Origin: Hyphomicrobiales bacterium
GTDB lineage: Bacteria > Pseudomonadota > Alphaproteobacteria > Rhizobiales > Rhizobiaceae
Assembly (NCBI GenBank): GCA_003963455.1
Contig: RXJA01000093.1
Coordinates: 1 to 64,000 of the forward strand
Reading direction: 5' to 3'
DNA: 64,000 bases
In this document: positions 7,539 to 14,897 of the stretch, piece after piece
Numbering within the stretch: the stretch's first letter is position 1
Layout: the number at the start of each line of letters is the position of its first letter
Program-made: the position numbers and the translations under genes
The notes under the pieces: model-generated
Seen by the model: only the letters and a program-made list of their open reading frames with translations
Told to the model about the DNA's origin: nothing
Database searches by the model: none

Positions 7539-8149
7539 GCCGCACCCACGCGCGTGCTCGGCACGATTGGCGCCGACAGATCGACGACAAGGGCGCCGCG
7601 CGCAATCAGGCGCCAGACCACGGCCAGTCCGGCTTCGCGCGTCGTTGGCAAGGCGTCGACCAGCCCGATGAAGTCGATGGCGTCGGCGCGCGCCCGCACC
7701 ACGGCCAACTCCGCCAGCACCGTGTCGATCGGCACGTTCCTGAGCGGCAGCAACCTCTTCGCCGCATCGAGGCGCGGACCGCGGATGCCGCGCTCCGTGG
7801 CGATCCTGAAGCGGGCGCCATGCTCGCCGGCCCAGGCCCGGGCGGCGGCGAACGCCGGCCTCAGCCGGTGCCAGTCCGATCTAAGGTCGGCGCGATATTT
7901 GATCTCGACGATATCGGAGCCCCCGGCGCTCCAGTCGACGCGGAAGTCAGGCGTGTATCGCCGCGACCGCTGCCCCTGCCAGAACCGGATCGTGACCGGC
8001 TGCTCGGTCACCACCGCGCCCGCATCCGTCCAGCTCACAAGCGTCACGAAGTCTCGTTCGAGGGCGCTTTCGTGCTCCGCCACCCCCGTCGCAAGGGCCT
8101 GGAACCCGGTCACATGCGACCGCCGGCTGAGGGGAATGCGCCGCCGCAT
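7535..8149 (-). CDS. tnsA: TnsA-like endonuclease
   Basis: The 204-residue protein has the TnsA restriction-endonuclease-like fold: E31 in ESALERDF, D68 in YTPDF and the E82-x-K84 pair in VEIKY. TnsA cuts the 5' strand at transposon ends, which lets the element leave without replicating. It is the first gene of the unit, 146 bp inside the right end, so the promoter should lie in the right-end repeats. Its length is shorter than Tn7 TnsA (273 residues) but keeps the catalytic domain. Confidence 0.88.
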   Translation of the reverse strand: MRRRIPLSRRSHVTGFQALATGVAEHESALERDFVTLVSWTDAGAVVTEQPVTIRFWQGQRSRRYTPDFRVDWSAGGSDIVEIKYRADLRSDWHRLRPAFAAARAWAGEHGARFRIATERGIRGPRLDAAKRLLPLRNVPIDTVLAELAVVRARADAIDFIGLVDALPTTREAGLAVVWRLIARGALVVDLSAPIVPSTRVGAA

Positions 8150-8170
8150 CGGCCTCCACCTTCAAACGAC

Positions 8171-8295
8171 TCAGTACGCAAACATCGCACATTTTGGGGT
8201 CAGTTCACAAACATGGGACAATATCTATGTCGCCAAGCCTTTGCGCGGACTCAGTTTCCGCTCCGCGCCGATTCACGAAACTCGTCGCACCGACA
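8171..8295. repeat. Transposon right end with transposase sites
   Basis: Reading inward on the minus strand, the terminal repeat is followed by copies of ATGTTTGYGWACTGA. On the plus strand these are TCAGTTCACAAACAT (8200-8214) and TCAGTACGCAAACAT (8171-8185). They resemble the left-end motif AGTTTCGYGNAC. Spacing is wider than at the left end, an asymmetry typical of Tn7-like ends. Confidence 0.6.
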
Positions 8296-8300
8296 GCTCT
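8296..8300. repeat. Target site duplication, right copy (GCTCT)
   Basis: This is identical to 3378-3382 and follows directly after the ACA terminus. Confidence 0.9.
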
Positions 8301-8429
8301 GCCGACGACGGCAATCGCGACGAAACACAGACGCTTCAGCCCCCGATCTTCCCGCATACGTCTTTCAGTGAATCCGGTGTTCCGACACCTGGACTTCCCC
8401 TCGAACCTAAGCCGCGAGGGGCAAAATGA
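8301..8429 (+). pseudogene. repA: Displaced 3' end of repA
   Basis: These 42 codons plus TGA are in phase with repA 2369-3382 once one target duplication copy is removed. They encode SADDGNRDETQ ... LPLEPKPRGAK. The TGA (8427-8429) overlaps the parA ATG (8426) as ATGA, so repA and parA were translationally coupled before the transposon inserted. It has no start of its own. Confidence 0.85.
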
Positions 8430-9064
8430 TCGTAGCGCTCCTCAATCAGAAAGGCGGCGTCGGCAAGACGACGCTGGCGCTGCATCTCGCCGGGCAATGG
8501 GCCAGGACGGGAAAGCGCATCACGCTGATCGACGCCGACCCGCAGGGCTCGGCTCTCGATTGGTCGCAGCAGCGCGCCCGGGAAGGTCTGCCACGGCTGT
8601 TCGGGGTTGTCGGCCTGGCGCGCGATACACTGCATCGCGAGGCGCCCGAACTGGCCCGTGGTGCCGATCATATCGTCATCGATGGGCCGCCCCGTGTCGC
8701 CGCGCTGATGCGCTCGGCGCTGCTCGCGGCCGATCTTGCGCTTGTGCCGGTTCAGCCGTCTCCCTTCGATGGCTGGGCGTCGGCCGAGATGCTGGCACTA
8801 ATCCGAGAGGCGCGGATCTACCGCCCCCAACTTGTCGCTCGGTTCGTACTCAATCGTTGCGCATCGCGTACCGTCATCGCCCGCGAAACGGCCGAGACCA
8901 TGGCCGATCACGATCCGCCGGTGCTCGCCGCGACCATCGGCCAGCGCGTCGCCTTTGCCGATGCTGCACAATCGGGTCGCCTCGTCTTTGAGACAGACGA
9001 GGATAGCCGGGCTTCACGCGAGATTGCGGCCTTCGCTGCCGAAGTTGGAAGGATCACGCCATGA
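8426..9064 (+). CDS. parA: ParA-family partition ATPase
   Basis: The 212-residue MinD/ParA-type ATPase opens MIVALLNQKGGVGKTTLALH, with deviant Walker A KGGVGKTT at residues 9-16, and has IDADPQGSALDW and VIDGPPR as further motifs. Single-domain ParA proteins pair with a small DNA-binding partner. The next gene, overlapping by ATGA, is a candidate. In the element it should promote segregation of the replicating circular form. The transposon now separates it from repA, so its transcription may come from a transposon-internal or new promoter. Confidence 0.92.
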   Translation: MIVALLNQKGGVGKTTLALHLAGQWARTGKRITLIDADPQGSALDWSQQRAREGLPRLFGVVGLARDTLHREAPELARGADHIVIDGPPRVAALMRSALLAADLALVPVQPSPFDGWASAEMLALIREARIYRPQLVARFVLNRCASRTVIARETAETMADHDPPVLAATIGQRVAFADAAQSGRLVFETDEDSRASREIAAFAAEVGRITP

Positions 9065-9315
9065 ATGGGCGATCCCCGAAGCGCGGCTTCATCGCCCGTC
9101 CCGGCACCGCCGAGGACTGGATCAAGGAATCCGGGATAGCGCCGGGTCGAAGCAGTGACGGATCCGCTTTCACCGCCCGGCTGACGATCGACGTCACACC
9201 CGAGCAGCGCGGTCGCATCAAGATCGTCGCCTTCCAGCGCGGCCAGACCGTCGCCGACATGCTGCGCGCCCTGCTCGCCCGCGAATTTCCCGAGAGCCAA
9301 GGAGACACTCCGTGA
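9061..9315 (+). CDS. Small ParA-partner-like protein, putative ribbon-helix-helix
   Basis: The protein has 84 residues and overlaps parA by 4 bp. The central part FTARLTIDVTPEQRGRIKIV, then AFQRGQTVADMLRALLAREF, reads as a short strand followed by two helices, the ribbon-helix-helix plan of ParG-like partners. The N-terminal 35 residues are basic and probably flexible. The position directly behind parA supports a centromere-binding role. This family is often annotated only as conserved hypothetical in ICEs. Confidence 0.65.
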   Translation: MNGRSPKRGFIARPGTAEDWIKESGIAPGRSSDGSAFTARLTIDVTPEQRGRIKIVAFQRGQTVADMLRALLAREFPESQGDTP

Positions 9316-9830
9316 CCCGAAACCATGCGCCTCGTATGCACGGCGGCCGACAGTCCGACGTTGCCACACCATCCACAACTCTCGTTGAGCTGACCTGGAT
9401 CGAGAAGCGGATCGAGCACTGGATCAGGTTCGGTCGCAAGGTTCACGAGCAGGTTCTCGACCAGCGCCACCGTGTCGTCGGGTTTGCGCCCAACACGACC
9501 TTCGCCTTCGTCCGCTGGGCCGCGAACGACTTCGGCACCATCATCTCGCGCATCGACATCCTGCGCGCGGTTCGTGACGGCGAACCGTTCCAGACGCTGC
9601 CCTTCGTCAGACCAGGCGGCGACATCCTGCTGAAAGTCGACCGCTGGCCGAAGGTCGAGCGCGTGCTGCAGGCCATCGACGCCATTGAGGCGCTCGGCAT
9701 CGATCCCGCCGATGTCGCGCCCGACCATTGGCGTCATGTCGACAACCGTCTGAAGGCCGACCAAGAGCCACGCCCCTACACAAGCGGGCGTCACGACGCC
9801 TGGCTGCAGCGCCGCAGGACAGAACGATGA
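9312..9830 (+). CDS. DUF2840 domain protein
   Basis: The 172-residue protein matches DUF2840, a family seen in conjugative elements between parA and traF: VELTWIEKRIEHWIRFGRKV, VGFAPNTTFAFVRWAANDFG and PGGDILLKVDRW. No catalytic motif or membrane segment is seen and its role is unknown. It overlaps both neighbours by 4 bp (ATGA), so it is part of a tightly coupled operon. Confidence 0.85.
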   Translation: MTRNHAPRMHGGRQSDVATPSTTLVELTWIEKRIEHWIRFGRKVHEQVLDQRHRVVGFAPNTTFAFVRWAANDFGTIISRIDILRAVRDGEPFQTLPFVRPGGDILLKVDRWPKVERVLQAIDAIEALGIDPADVAPDHWRHVDNRLKADQEPRPYTSGRHDAWLQRRRTER

Positions 9831-10372
9831 CGCGGTTTGGCTACATCATGACGACATATTTCGCCGTGCTCGCGATCGGCGGGCTGTCATTCACCCATGT
9901 GCCGCCGAAGCTGGTCTGGAACGCGTCGACTAGCACGCCGATCGGGCTCTACCGCATCCGCCCGGCCGGGCGGCTTGCTGTAGGCGATCTTGTCGCTGTC
10001 GATGCTCCGGAACCACTGGCGGGCTTCCTTGCCGACAACGGCTACCTGCCGCGCGGTGTGCCGCTGATGAAGAGCGTCACCGCCCTTCCCGGACAGGACG
10101 TCTGTCGCAACGGCCTCGCCATCACCGTCGATGGAACCGAGATTGGCAAGGCGCTCGAACACGATCGCCTCGGCCGCCCACTGCCGGTCTGGCAGGGCTG
10201 CCGCCGCATCGTCAGCGGCGAAGTCTTCCTCATGAATGCGCAGGTCCACGACAGCCTCGATGGTCGCTACTTCGGGCCGTTTGCGGCCAGCTTGATCATC
10301 GGCCGCGCCACCCCGCTGTGGACCGAGCAGGATGGGATCGGCGGCTACAAATGGCGCGCCCCAACCCACTGA
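9827..10372 (+). CDS. traF: TraF, S26 family conjugative signal peptidase
   Basis: The 181-residue protein starts at ATG 9827, overlapping the upstream stop. An N-terminal membrane segment (residues about 5-22) precedes the S26 catalytic Ser36 in STSTPIGLYRI and Lys82 in PLMKSVTALPG. TraF of RP4/Ti-type systems matures the TrbC pilin, including its cyclisation. A TrbC homologue lies at 18523-18855. The family length is typical. Confidence 0.92.
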   Translation: MTRFGYIMTTYFAVLAIGGLSFTHVPPKLVWNASTSTPIGLYRIRPAGRLAVGDLVAVDAPEPLAGFLADNGYLPRGVPLMKSVTALPGQDVCRNGLAITVDGTEIGKALEHDRLGRPLPVWQGCRRIVSGEVFLMNAQVHDSLDGRYFGPFAASLIIGRATPLWTEQDGIGGYKWRAPTH

Positions 10373-10417
10373 TCGCGTCCAAACCTTCAAACACCCATCG
10401 CAGAACGGAGCAAAGAA

Positions 10418-10756
10418 ATGTCACAGATCGGAGAGTTAACCCGCACGAAGTCCGGATATTCCGGCCGCGTCCGCACGCTCACCCTCGACGTGCAACTCGC
10501 TCTCGTTCCAGCCGAGCCGTCGGACGCCGAAAAGGCGCCGGACTATCGCATCCACATGGGCGAGGATGGTGACGGACCAGACGTCGGTGCAGGCTGGAAG
10601 CGAACCGGAGAAAAGGCCGGCGAATACGTCTCGTTGCTGATCGACGATCCGGTCTTCGCGCAGCCGATCCGGGCAAACCTGTTCCGAACCGACGCCGACA
10701 ATGAGTTATGGTCGCTGCACTGGCACCGTTCGCCCAAGCGCGGCGAGCGGGAGTGA
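10418..10756 (+). CDS. DUF736 family protein
   Basis: The 112-residue DUF736 protein begins MSQIGELTRTKSGYSGRVRT, has YRIHMGEDGDGPDVGAGWK in the middle and ends in LWSLHWHRSP. The family is short and acidic and has no assigned activity. It is a marker of alphaproteobacterial ICE cores. The gene lies 45 bp after traF. A related copy ends at position 192. Confidence 0.9.
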   Translation: MSQIGELTRTKSGYSGRVRTLTLDVQLALVPAEPSDAEKAPDYRIHMGEDGDGPDVGAGWKRTGEKAGEYVSLLIDDPVFAQPIRANLFRTDADNELWSLHWHRSPKRGERE

Positions 10757-10760
10757 CGCC

Positions 10761-11525
10761 ATGCCGACCTCCCGCCATCCCGCCGCAGGCGGCCTTCCCA
10801 AGTTCACCCGCCGCGGCGCATTCCTTCTCATTTCCGGCCTTCTCTCGATCGCTGCCTTGCCGCCCACATCGGTTGCGCAGAATGCGCCGATAGAACGAAC
10901 GGCTTCCGGTGACCCGTACGCGGCTTTCATCGCAGAGGCCTCGCAGCGCTTCGGCATTCCGAAGTCCTGGATACGCGCCGTCATGCGCGCCGAAAGCACA
11001 GGCGACGTTCGGGCGATCTCACCTGTGGGCGCCATGGGGCTGATGCAGATTATGCCCGAGACGTGGGCCGATCTTCGTCTTCGCCACCGTCTCGGCGGCG
11101 ATCCCTTCAGCCCACGTGACAACATCCTGGCGGGCGCGGCATATCTGCGCGAGATGCATGACCGCTATGGCTCTCCGGGCTTCCTCGCCGCTTACAATGC
11201 TGGCCCCGGCCGCTACCAGGAATTCCTAGCCGGCCATCGCCCGCTACCTGCGGAAACGCGCGCCTACGTCGCTTCCCTCGCGCCAATTGTCGGAGGTGGA
11301 AAGTTGGATCGCCCTTTCGTAGCCGCGGCCGTCGAGCGCGGTGACTGGACGCGCGCATCGCTGTTCGCTGACCGGACCAAGCACATGCCGTCCGTCGATC
11401 CTGTGCAGTTCGATGGCCAACCCGATGACCCTCCGGTTGCAACGCCCGTGCACGATCTCTCGGCCATCTCACCGCTGTCCGATGGCCTGTTCATTGCCCG
11501 TCCTGGGTCTGGGGGCTCGCGATGA
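10761..11525 (+). CDS. Lytic transglycosylase (VirB1-like)
   Basis: The protein has 254 residues from ATG 10761. An N-terminal signal sequence (about residues 18-40) precedes an SLT domain: GIPKSWIRAVMRAES with the catalytic Glu in RAES, GAMGLMQIMPETW, and AAYNAGPGRYQEF. It should open peptidoglycan so the mating channel can be assembled. It starts 5 bp after DUF736 and overlaps the next frame by 4 bp. Confidence 0.9.
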   Translation: MPTSRHPAAGGLPKFTRRGAFLLISGLLSIAALPPTSVAQNAPIERTASGDPYAAFIAEASQRFGIPKSWIRAVMRAESTGDVRAISPVGAMGLMQIMPETWADLRLRHRLGGDPFSPRDNILAGAAYLREMHDRYGSPGFLAAYNAGPGRYQEFLAGHRPLPAETRAYVASLAPIVGGGKLDRPFVAAAVERGDWTRASLFADRTKHMPSVDPVQFDGQPDDPPVATPVHDLSAISPLSDGLFIARPGSGGSR

Positions 11526-11779
11526 CGAGTTTCGCCGGATCACGCAGAGTGGCGTGGAATGGCGGAGGGTGGAGGGAATTGCAGGAGTGGCGAGAAAACA
11601 CGAGCTTAGGACGGCAAGATAAAAGAGGCTCGCCGGTCGTCGTCCAAGCCATTGATATGGCTTGTTTTCCGGCGTGCCTGTCGGTCGGGGCGCGTGCCGC
11701 TCTTGAGGCTTTTCTCAACGATTTCAATGCTATCTTCGGCACTGCTCGCCTAGTGCCTTCATTGGTGGGCTGGCGATGA
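11522..11779 (+). CDS. Small hypothetical protein between lytic transglycosylase and relaxase genes
   Basis: The 85-codon frame overlaps both neighbours by ATGA, the same coupling used across this operon, which is the main argument that it is real. The protein has no recognisable domain. A perfect 8-bp hairpin lies inside the frame, and this stretch is also the best candidate for the transfer origin. It could therefore be a non-coding spacer that happens to be open. Confidence 0.4.
   Translation: MTSFAGSRRVAWNGGGWRELQEWRENTSLGRQDKRGSPVVVQAIDMACFPACLSVGARAALEAFLNDFNAIFGTARLVPSLVGWR
11645..11664. other. Candidate oriT hairpin upstream of the relaxase
   Basis: CAAGCCAT (11645-11652), TGAT, ATGGCTTG (11657-11664) is a perfect 8-bp inverted repeat followed by TTTTCC, 112 bp before the relaxase start. 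Origins of transfer usually place an inverted repeat next to the nic site close to the relaxase gene. A terminator is the alternative reading. No nic sequence can be assigned. Confidence 0.35.
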
Positions 11780-13548
11780 GCGAGGGCGACAGCGACTTTC
11801 GCATCCGACCAGGACGCATTCGCGGCACCCGCGCGCCAAAGCCCAAGAGCTTCATCAATCAGGTGATGCGTGCCGCCAAACGCGCCGGCCACACCGATGG
11901 CGCTTCCAACTCGGTTGTCAGGGGCGGCCGCTCTCCCATTCTGGGTCGCTCGAACTTTGGCCGTGGCCGGATTAGCTTCAGCCGGAACCGGCTTTTCTCT
12001 TCCAGTCGACGTGTCGTCGTCGCCGCGCGGATTGCGAGGCATTCGGGCAAGGCGTTTCGCTCCGCCCCGTTGTCCACACATCTCTCCTACTTGAAGCGCG
12101 ACGGCGTGACTCGCGATGGCGAAAAGGCGGTGATGTTCGACGCCGGCGGCGACCGCGCCGACGACGTCGCCTTTGCTGAACGCTCCAAGGACGACCGCCA
12201 CCATTTCCGTTTCATCGTCTCGCCCGAGGACGCCGGCGAGATGACGGACCTGCGCGCCTTTACGCGCGATCTTGCCAAGCAGATGGAGTCCGACCTCGGC
12301 TCCCGGCTCGACTGGGTAGCGGTCGATCACTGGAACACCGACAACCCCCACGTCCATCTTCTGGTGCGTGGCGTCGACGACACCGGCGCGGACCTCGTCA
12401 TCTCGCGCGACTATATCGGCCGTGGCCTGCGTTCGCGCGCCGAGGAGTTGGTGTCGATCGAACTCGGACCGCGGCCTGAGCATGAAATCCGCAACGCGCT
12501 GGAGAAGGAGATCACGGCCGAGCGCTGGACGCGCCTCGATGTGGAAATCCGCATCGCCGCCGACGAGACCGGGTACATCGACCTGCGCCCTAAGGCGACC
12601 GGCCCCGCCGATCCCGAAATCCGTCGCCTTATGATCGGCCGGGTCCAGCATCTGGAGAAGATGGGCCTCGCCACCCCGGCCGGCCCCGGCGAATGGATGG
12701 TCGGTCTAGAAGCCGAACGCTCGCTCCGCGACCTCGGCCTGCGCGGCGACATCATCAAGACGATGCATCGCGCATTCACCGAGCGGGGCCAGGATCGTGG
12801 CGTCGCCGATTATGTGATCGACGCGGGCGCGACAGGCGCACTCATCGTCGGTCGGCTGGTGGACAAGGGTCTTCAGAACGAGCTGACGGGTGAGGCCTAC
12901 GTCGTGATCGACGGCACCGACGGCCGCGCGCACCACGTCCGCTTCCGCGGCATCGAAGCGTTCGAGCACGCACCGCCGATCGGCGGCATCGTCGAGGTCC
13001 GCCGCTTCGGTGGTCCGCAGGACGAACGGCCGACACTCGTTCTGGCCAATCGCTCGGACTTCGACCTGAACCGCCAGATCACGGCGCTGGGCGCGACATG
13101 GCTGGATCATCGCCTTGTCGAGCACGACCCGATGCCGCTTGCGATGGGCGGGTTCGGCCGTGAGGTTCGCGACGCCATGACGGCCCGTGCGGACCATCTC
13201 CTCGATGAAGGACTCGCCCGCCGACAAGGCCAGCGCATTATCCTGCAGCGCGACCTCCTCAATACGTTGAGCCGTCGAGAGTTGGATGCCGCAGCCGCGC
13301 GGCTCTCAGCAGAAACTGGCCAGCCTTACATGAAGGCGGCCGCCGGCGAGCATGTCGCCGGCGTTTACCGTCAGCGCCTCACGCTCACGTCAGGCCGCTT
13401 CGCCATGATCGACAATGGCCTCGGCTTCCAGCTCGTGCCGTGGGCGCCGCCACTCGAGACAAAACTCGGTCAGAGCATCGCCGGCATTGCCAAGGATGGA
13501 GGCGGCATCGAATGGAGCTTCGGCCGGAAACGGGGGCTTGGATTGTAG
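11776..13548 (+). CDS. rlxS: DUF3363 relaxase/mobilisation nuclease (RlxS-like)
   Basis: The 590-residue relaxase has catalytic tyrosine candidate Y105 in THLSYLKRDG and the metal-binding histidine motif HWNTDNPHVHLLV at 185-197. The DUF3363 region makes up the C-terminal half. The N-terminal 90 residues are strongly basic. It nicks oriT, stays on the 5' end and leads the strand through the T4SS with TraG. The name follows ICEMlSym usage for this family. It overlaps the preceding frame by 4 bp. No truncation is seen. Confidence 0.88.
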   Translation: MSEGDSDFRIRPGRIRGTRAPKPKSFINQVMRAAKRAGHTDGASNSVVRGGRSPILGRSNFGRGRISFSRNRLFSSSRRVVVAARIARHSGKAFRSAPLSTHLSYLKRDGVTRDGEKAVMFDAGGDRADDVAFAERSKDDRHHFRFIVSPEDAGEMTDLRAFTRDLAKQMESDLGSRLDWVAVDHWNTDNPHVHLLVRGVDDTGADLVISRDYIGRGLRSRAEELVSIELGPRPEHEIRNALEKEITAERWTRLDVEIRIAADETGYIDLRPKATGPADPEIRRLMIGRVQHLEKMGLATPAGPGEWMVGLEAERSLRDLGLRGDIIKTMHRAFTERGQDRGVADYVIDAGATGALIVGRLVDKGLQNELTGEAYVVIDGTDGRAHHVRFRGIEAFEHAPPIGGIVEVRRFGGPQDERPTLVLANRSDFDLNRQITALGATWLDHRLVEHDPMPLAMGGFGREVRDAMTARADHLLDEGLARRQGQRIILQRDLLNTLSRRELDAAAARLSAETGQPYMKAAAGEHVAGVYRQRLTLTSGRFAMIDNGLGFQLVPWAPPLETKLGQSIAGIAKDGGGIEWSFGRKRGLGL

Positions 13549-13889
13549 TTAGCACCGTGAAGGCGGAACCCCGCCGTTCACTGTCGCCAGCGGAACGGAT
13601 GGCTTCAACAATACTGGGTGGCAGTCGTTGTCCGATCACGGTCGGTCGCCGACACCCGGAGCATGTGCGCAACCGTCACCGCAACGGCTGGGCCAGCGCG
13701 CCCTGCGACCGGATCACGTCGCCGGCCCGTCTTTACGCTGCGGCGTCCTTCTACCGCACGACCGATTGGGCGCCCTTCCCCCATTGTTCTGAATGAGTAT
13801 TTTGCCGAACTCTCGCAAATTACCACGCGCGTGACACAGCACATGCTCAAGCCGCGCATTCACCCAAAGACATTGAGGATGGAGATACG
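13549..13889. other. Intergenic region after the relaxase gene
   Basis: In these 341 bases I see no convincing gene, repeat or promoter. Short frames here lack recognisable domains and ribosome-binding sites. A short GC-rich stretch just after the relaxase stop could form a weak hairpin. The region presumably carries the promoter for the HAD gene; GGAGAT at 13879-13884 is its ribosome-binding site. Confidence 0.4.
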
Positions 13890-14663
13890 ATGATCACGGC
13901 GCACCTTCTCGACATGGACGGGGTTCTGGTCCGTGGCGGCCGACCGATTGCAGGCTCGATCGACTATGTCGCGGCGCTGGTTGCTACTGGCAAGCCGTTT
14001 CAAATCTTCACAAACAACTCTCGTTTTACGCCAGAAGATCATGCCGAGCGTCTCAGGGCGGTTGGCTTCCCCGTAGCCCCTGAACACATCTACACCTCGG
14101 CACTGGCCACCGCGCGGTTCGTCGAGTTGCAAAAGCCCGGATCATCCGCCTTCGTCATCGGCGATCATGGGCTGGTCGAGGCCCTGCGGTGTGCAGGCTG
14201 CCGGATCACGGAATTCGCCCCCGATTTCGTGGTCCTCGGTGACACCACTTCGTACCACTACGAACAGATCGCCACTGGCGCCGAGCTCGTGGCAAAGGGA
14301 GCGTGGTTTCTTGCCACCAATCCGGATGCGACCGGCCCGACGGAGCGCGGATTCCATCCAGCGTGCGGCGCGGTTGCATCACTGATCGAGAAGGCTACCG
14401 GCCGCCAGCCCTACTTCGTGGGGAAGCCGAACCCATTCATGATGCGAAGCGCGCTCGACCGCCTCGGAGTAAGTGCGGCCGATACGATCCTGGTCGGCGA
14501 CAGAATGGATACGGACGTGGTCGCCGGACTGGAATCGGGCCTGAAGACAGTGCTTGTACTTACTGGTGTGAGCACGCGCGCTGACATGGAGCAGTTTCCA
14601 TTCAGACCGGATCACGTGATCGAGCGCCTCGCCGATCTAGGCGGGGTCATCACGATGGAATGA
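13890..14663 (+). CDS. NagD-like HAD-superfamily phosphatase
   Basis: The 257-residue HAD hydrolase opens with motif I LLDMDGVLVRGG, has motif II FTNNS, a C2-type cap, Lys in FVGKPNPFMM and motif IV VGDRMDTDV. This is the NagD/p-nitrophenyl-phosphatase branch, whose members hydrolyse small phosphoesters such as nucleotide or sugar phosphates. The substrate cannot be predicted. It sits between the relaxase and traG genes, where conjugation genes are otherwise continuous, so it is probably an accessory gene picked up by the element. Confidence 0.88.
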   Translation: MITAHLLDMDGVLVRGGRPIAGSIDYVAALVATGKPFQIFTNNSRFTPEDHAERLRAVGFPVAPEHIYTSALATARFVELQKPGSSAFVIGDHGLVEALRCAGCRITEFAPDFVVLGDTTSYHYEQIATGAELVAKGAWFLATNPDATGPTERGFHPACGAVASLIEKATGRQPYFVGKPNPFMMRSALDRLGVSAADTILVGDRMDTDVVAGLESGLKTVLVLTGVSTRADMEQFPFRPDHVIERLADLGGVITME

Positions 14664-14897
14664 ACATCCCTAAGGACGCCGCAGGATGGCTGCCGCCACC
14701 AACGTCTGATCGACTATCAAATAGCGCGCTTCATAAGTGCGAGCAGTTCCACTGCCTTCGCCCGCGGATGACGGAACCAGGGCCGCCCACCGCAGTCGCC
14801 CATCTGCTCTTTCTCCTGTCTATGTTCTCTAGTGTCGCCGGGACTGCGACCTGCGAAGATGACGCCTTGCAATCAGCTGTACTGACCACCGACCTTG

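Larger units (their letters stand above)
3383..8295. mobile_element. Complete 4,913-bp Tn7-like transposon (tnsA-tniA-tniB-tniQ) inserted in repA
   Basis: Both ends carry the 20-bp perfect inverted repeat TGTCGGTGCGACGAGTTTCG, with similarity continuing to 32 of 35 bases. The ends are 5'-TGT...ACA-3', and GCTCT is duplicated on both sides. The four genes run right to left as tnsA, tniA, tniB, tniQ, with overlaps or short gaps and no cargo. The tnsA endonuclease gene implies double-strand cut-and-paste like Tn7, unlike Tn5053, which lacks TnsA. The intact genes and short flanks suggest recent insertion and possible activity. It separates repA from parA, which were joined by an ATGA overlap before insertion. 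Confidence 0.93.

Noticed and set aside
5766-8429. 887-codon plus-strand frame
   Set aside because: It is mostly antisense to tniA and tnsA. Only the last 43 codons (8301-8429) are meaningful, as the displaced repA tail.
11491-12651. 386-codon minus-strand frame
   Set aside because: It is antisense to the relaxase gene, whose histidine motif and domain order are clear on the plus strand.
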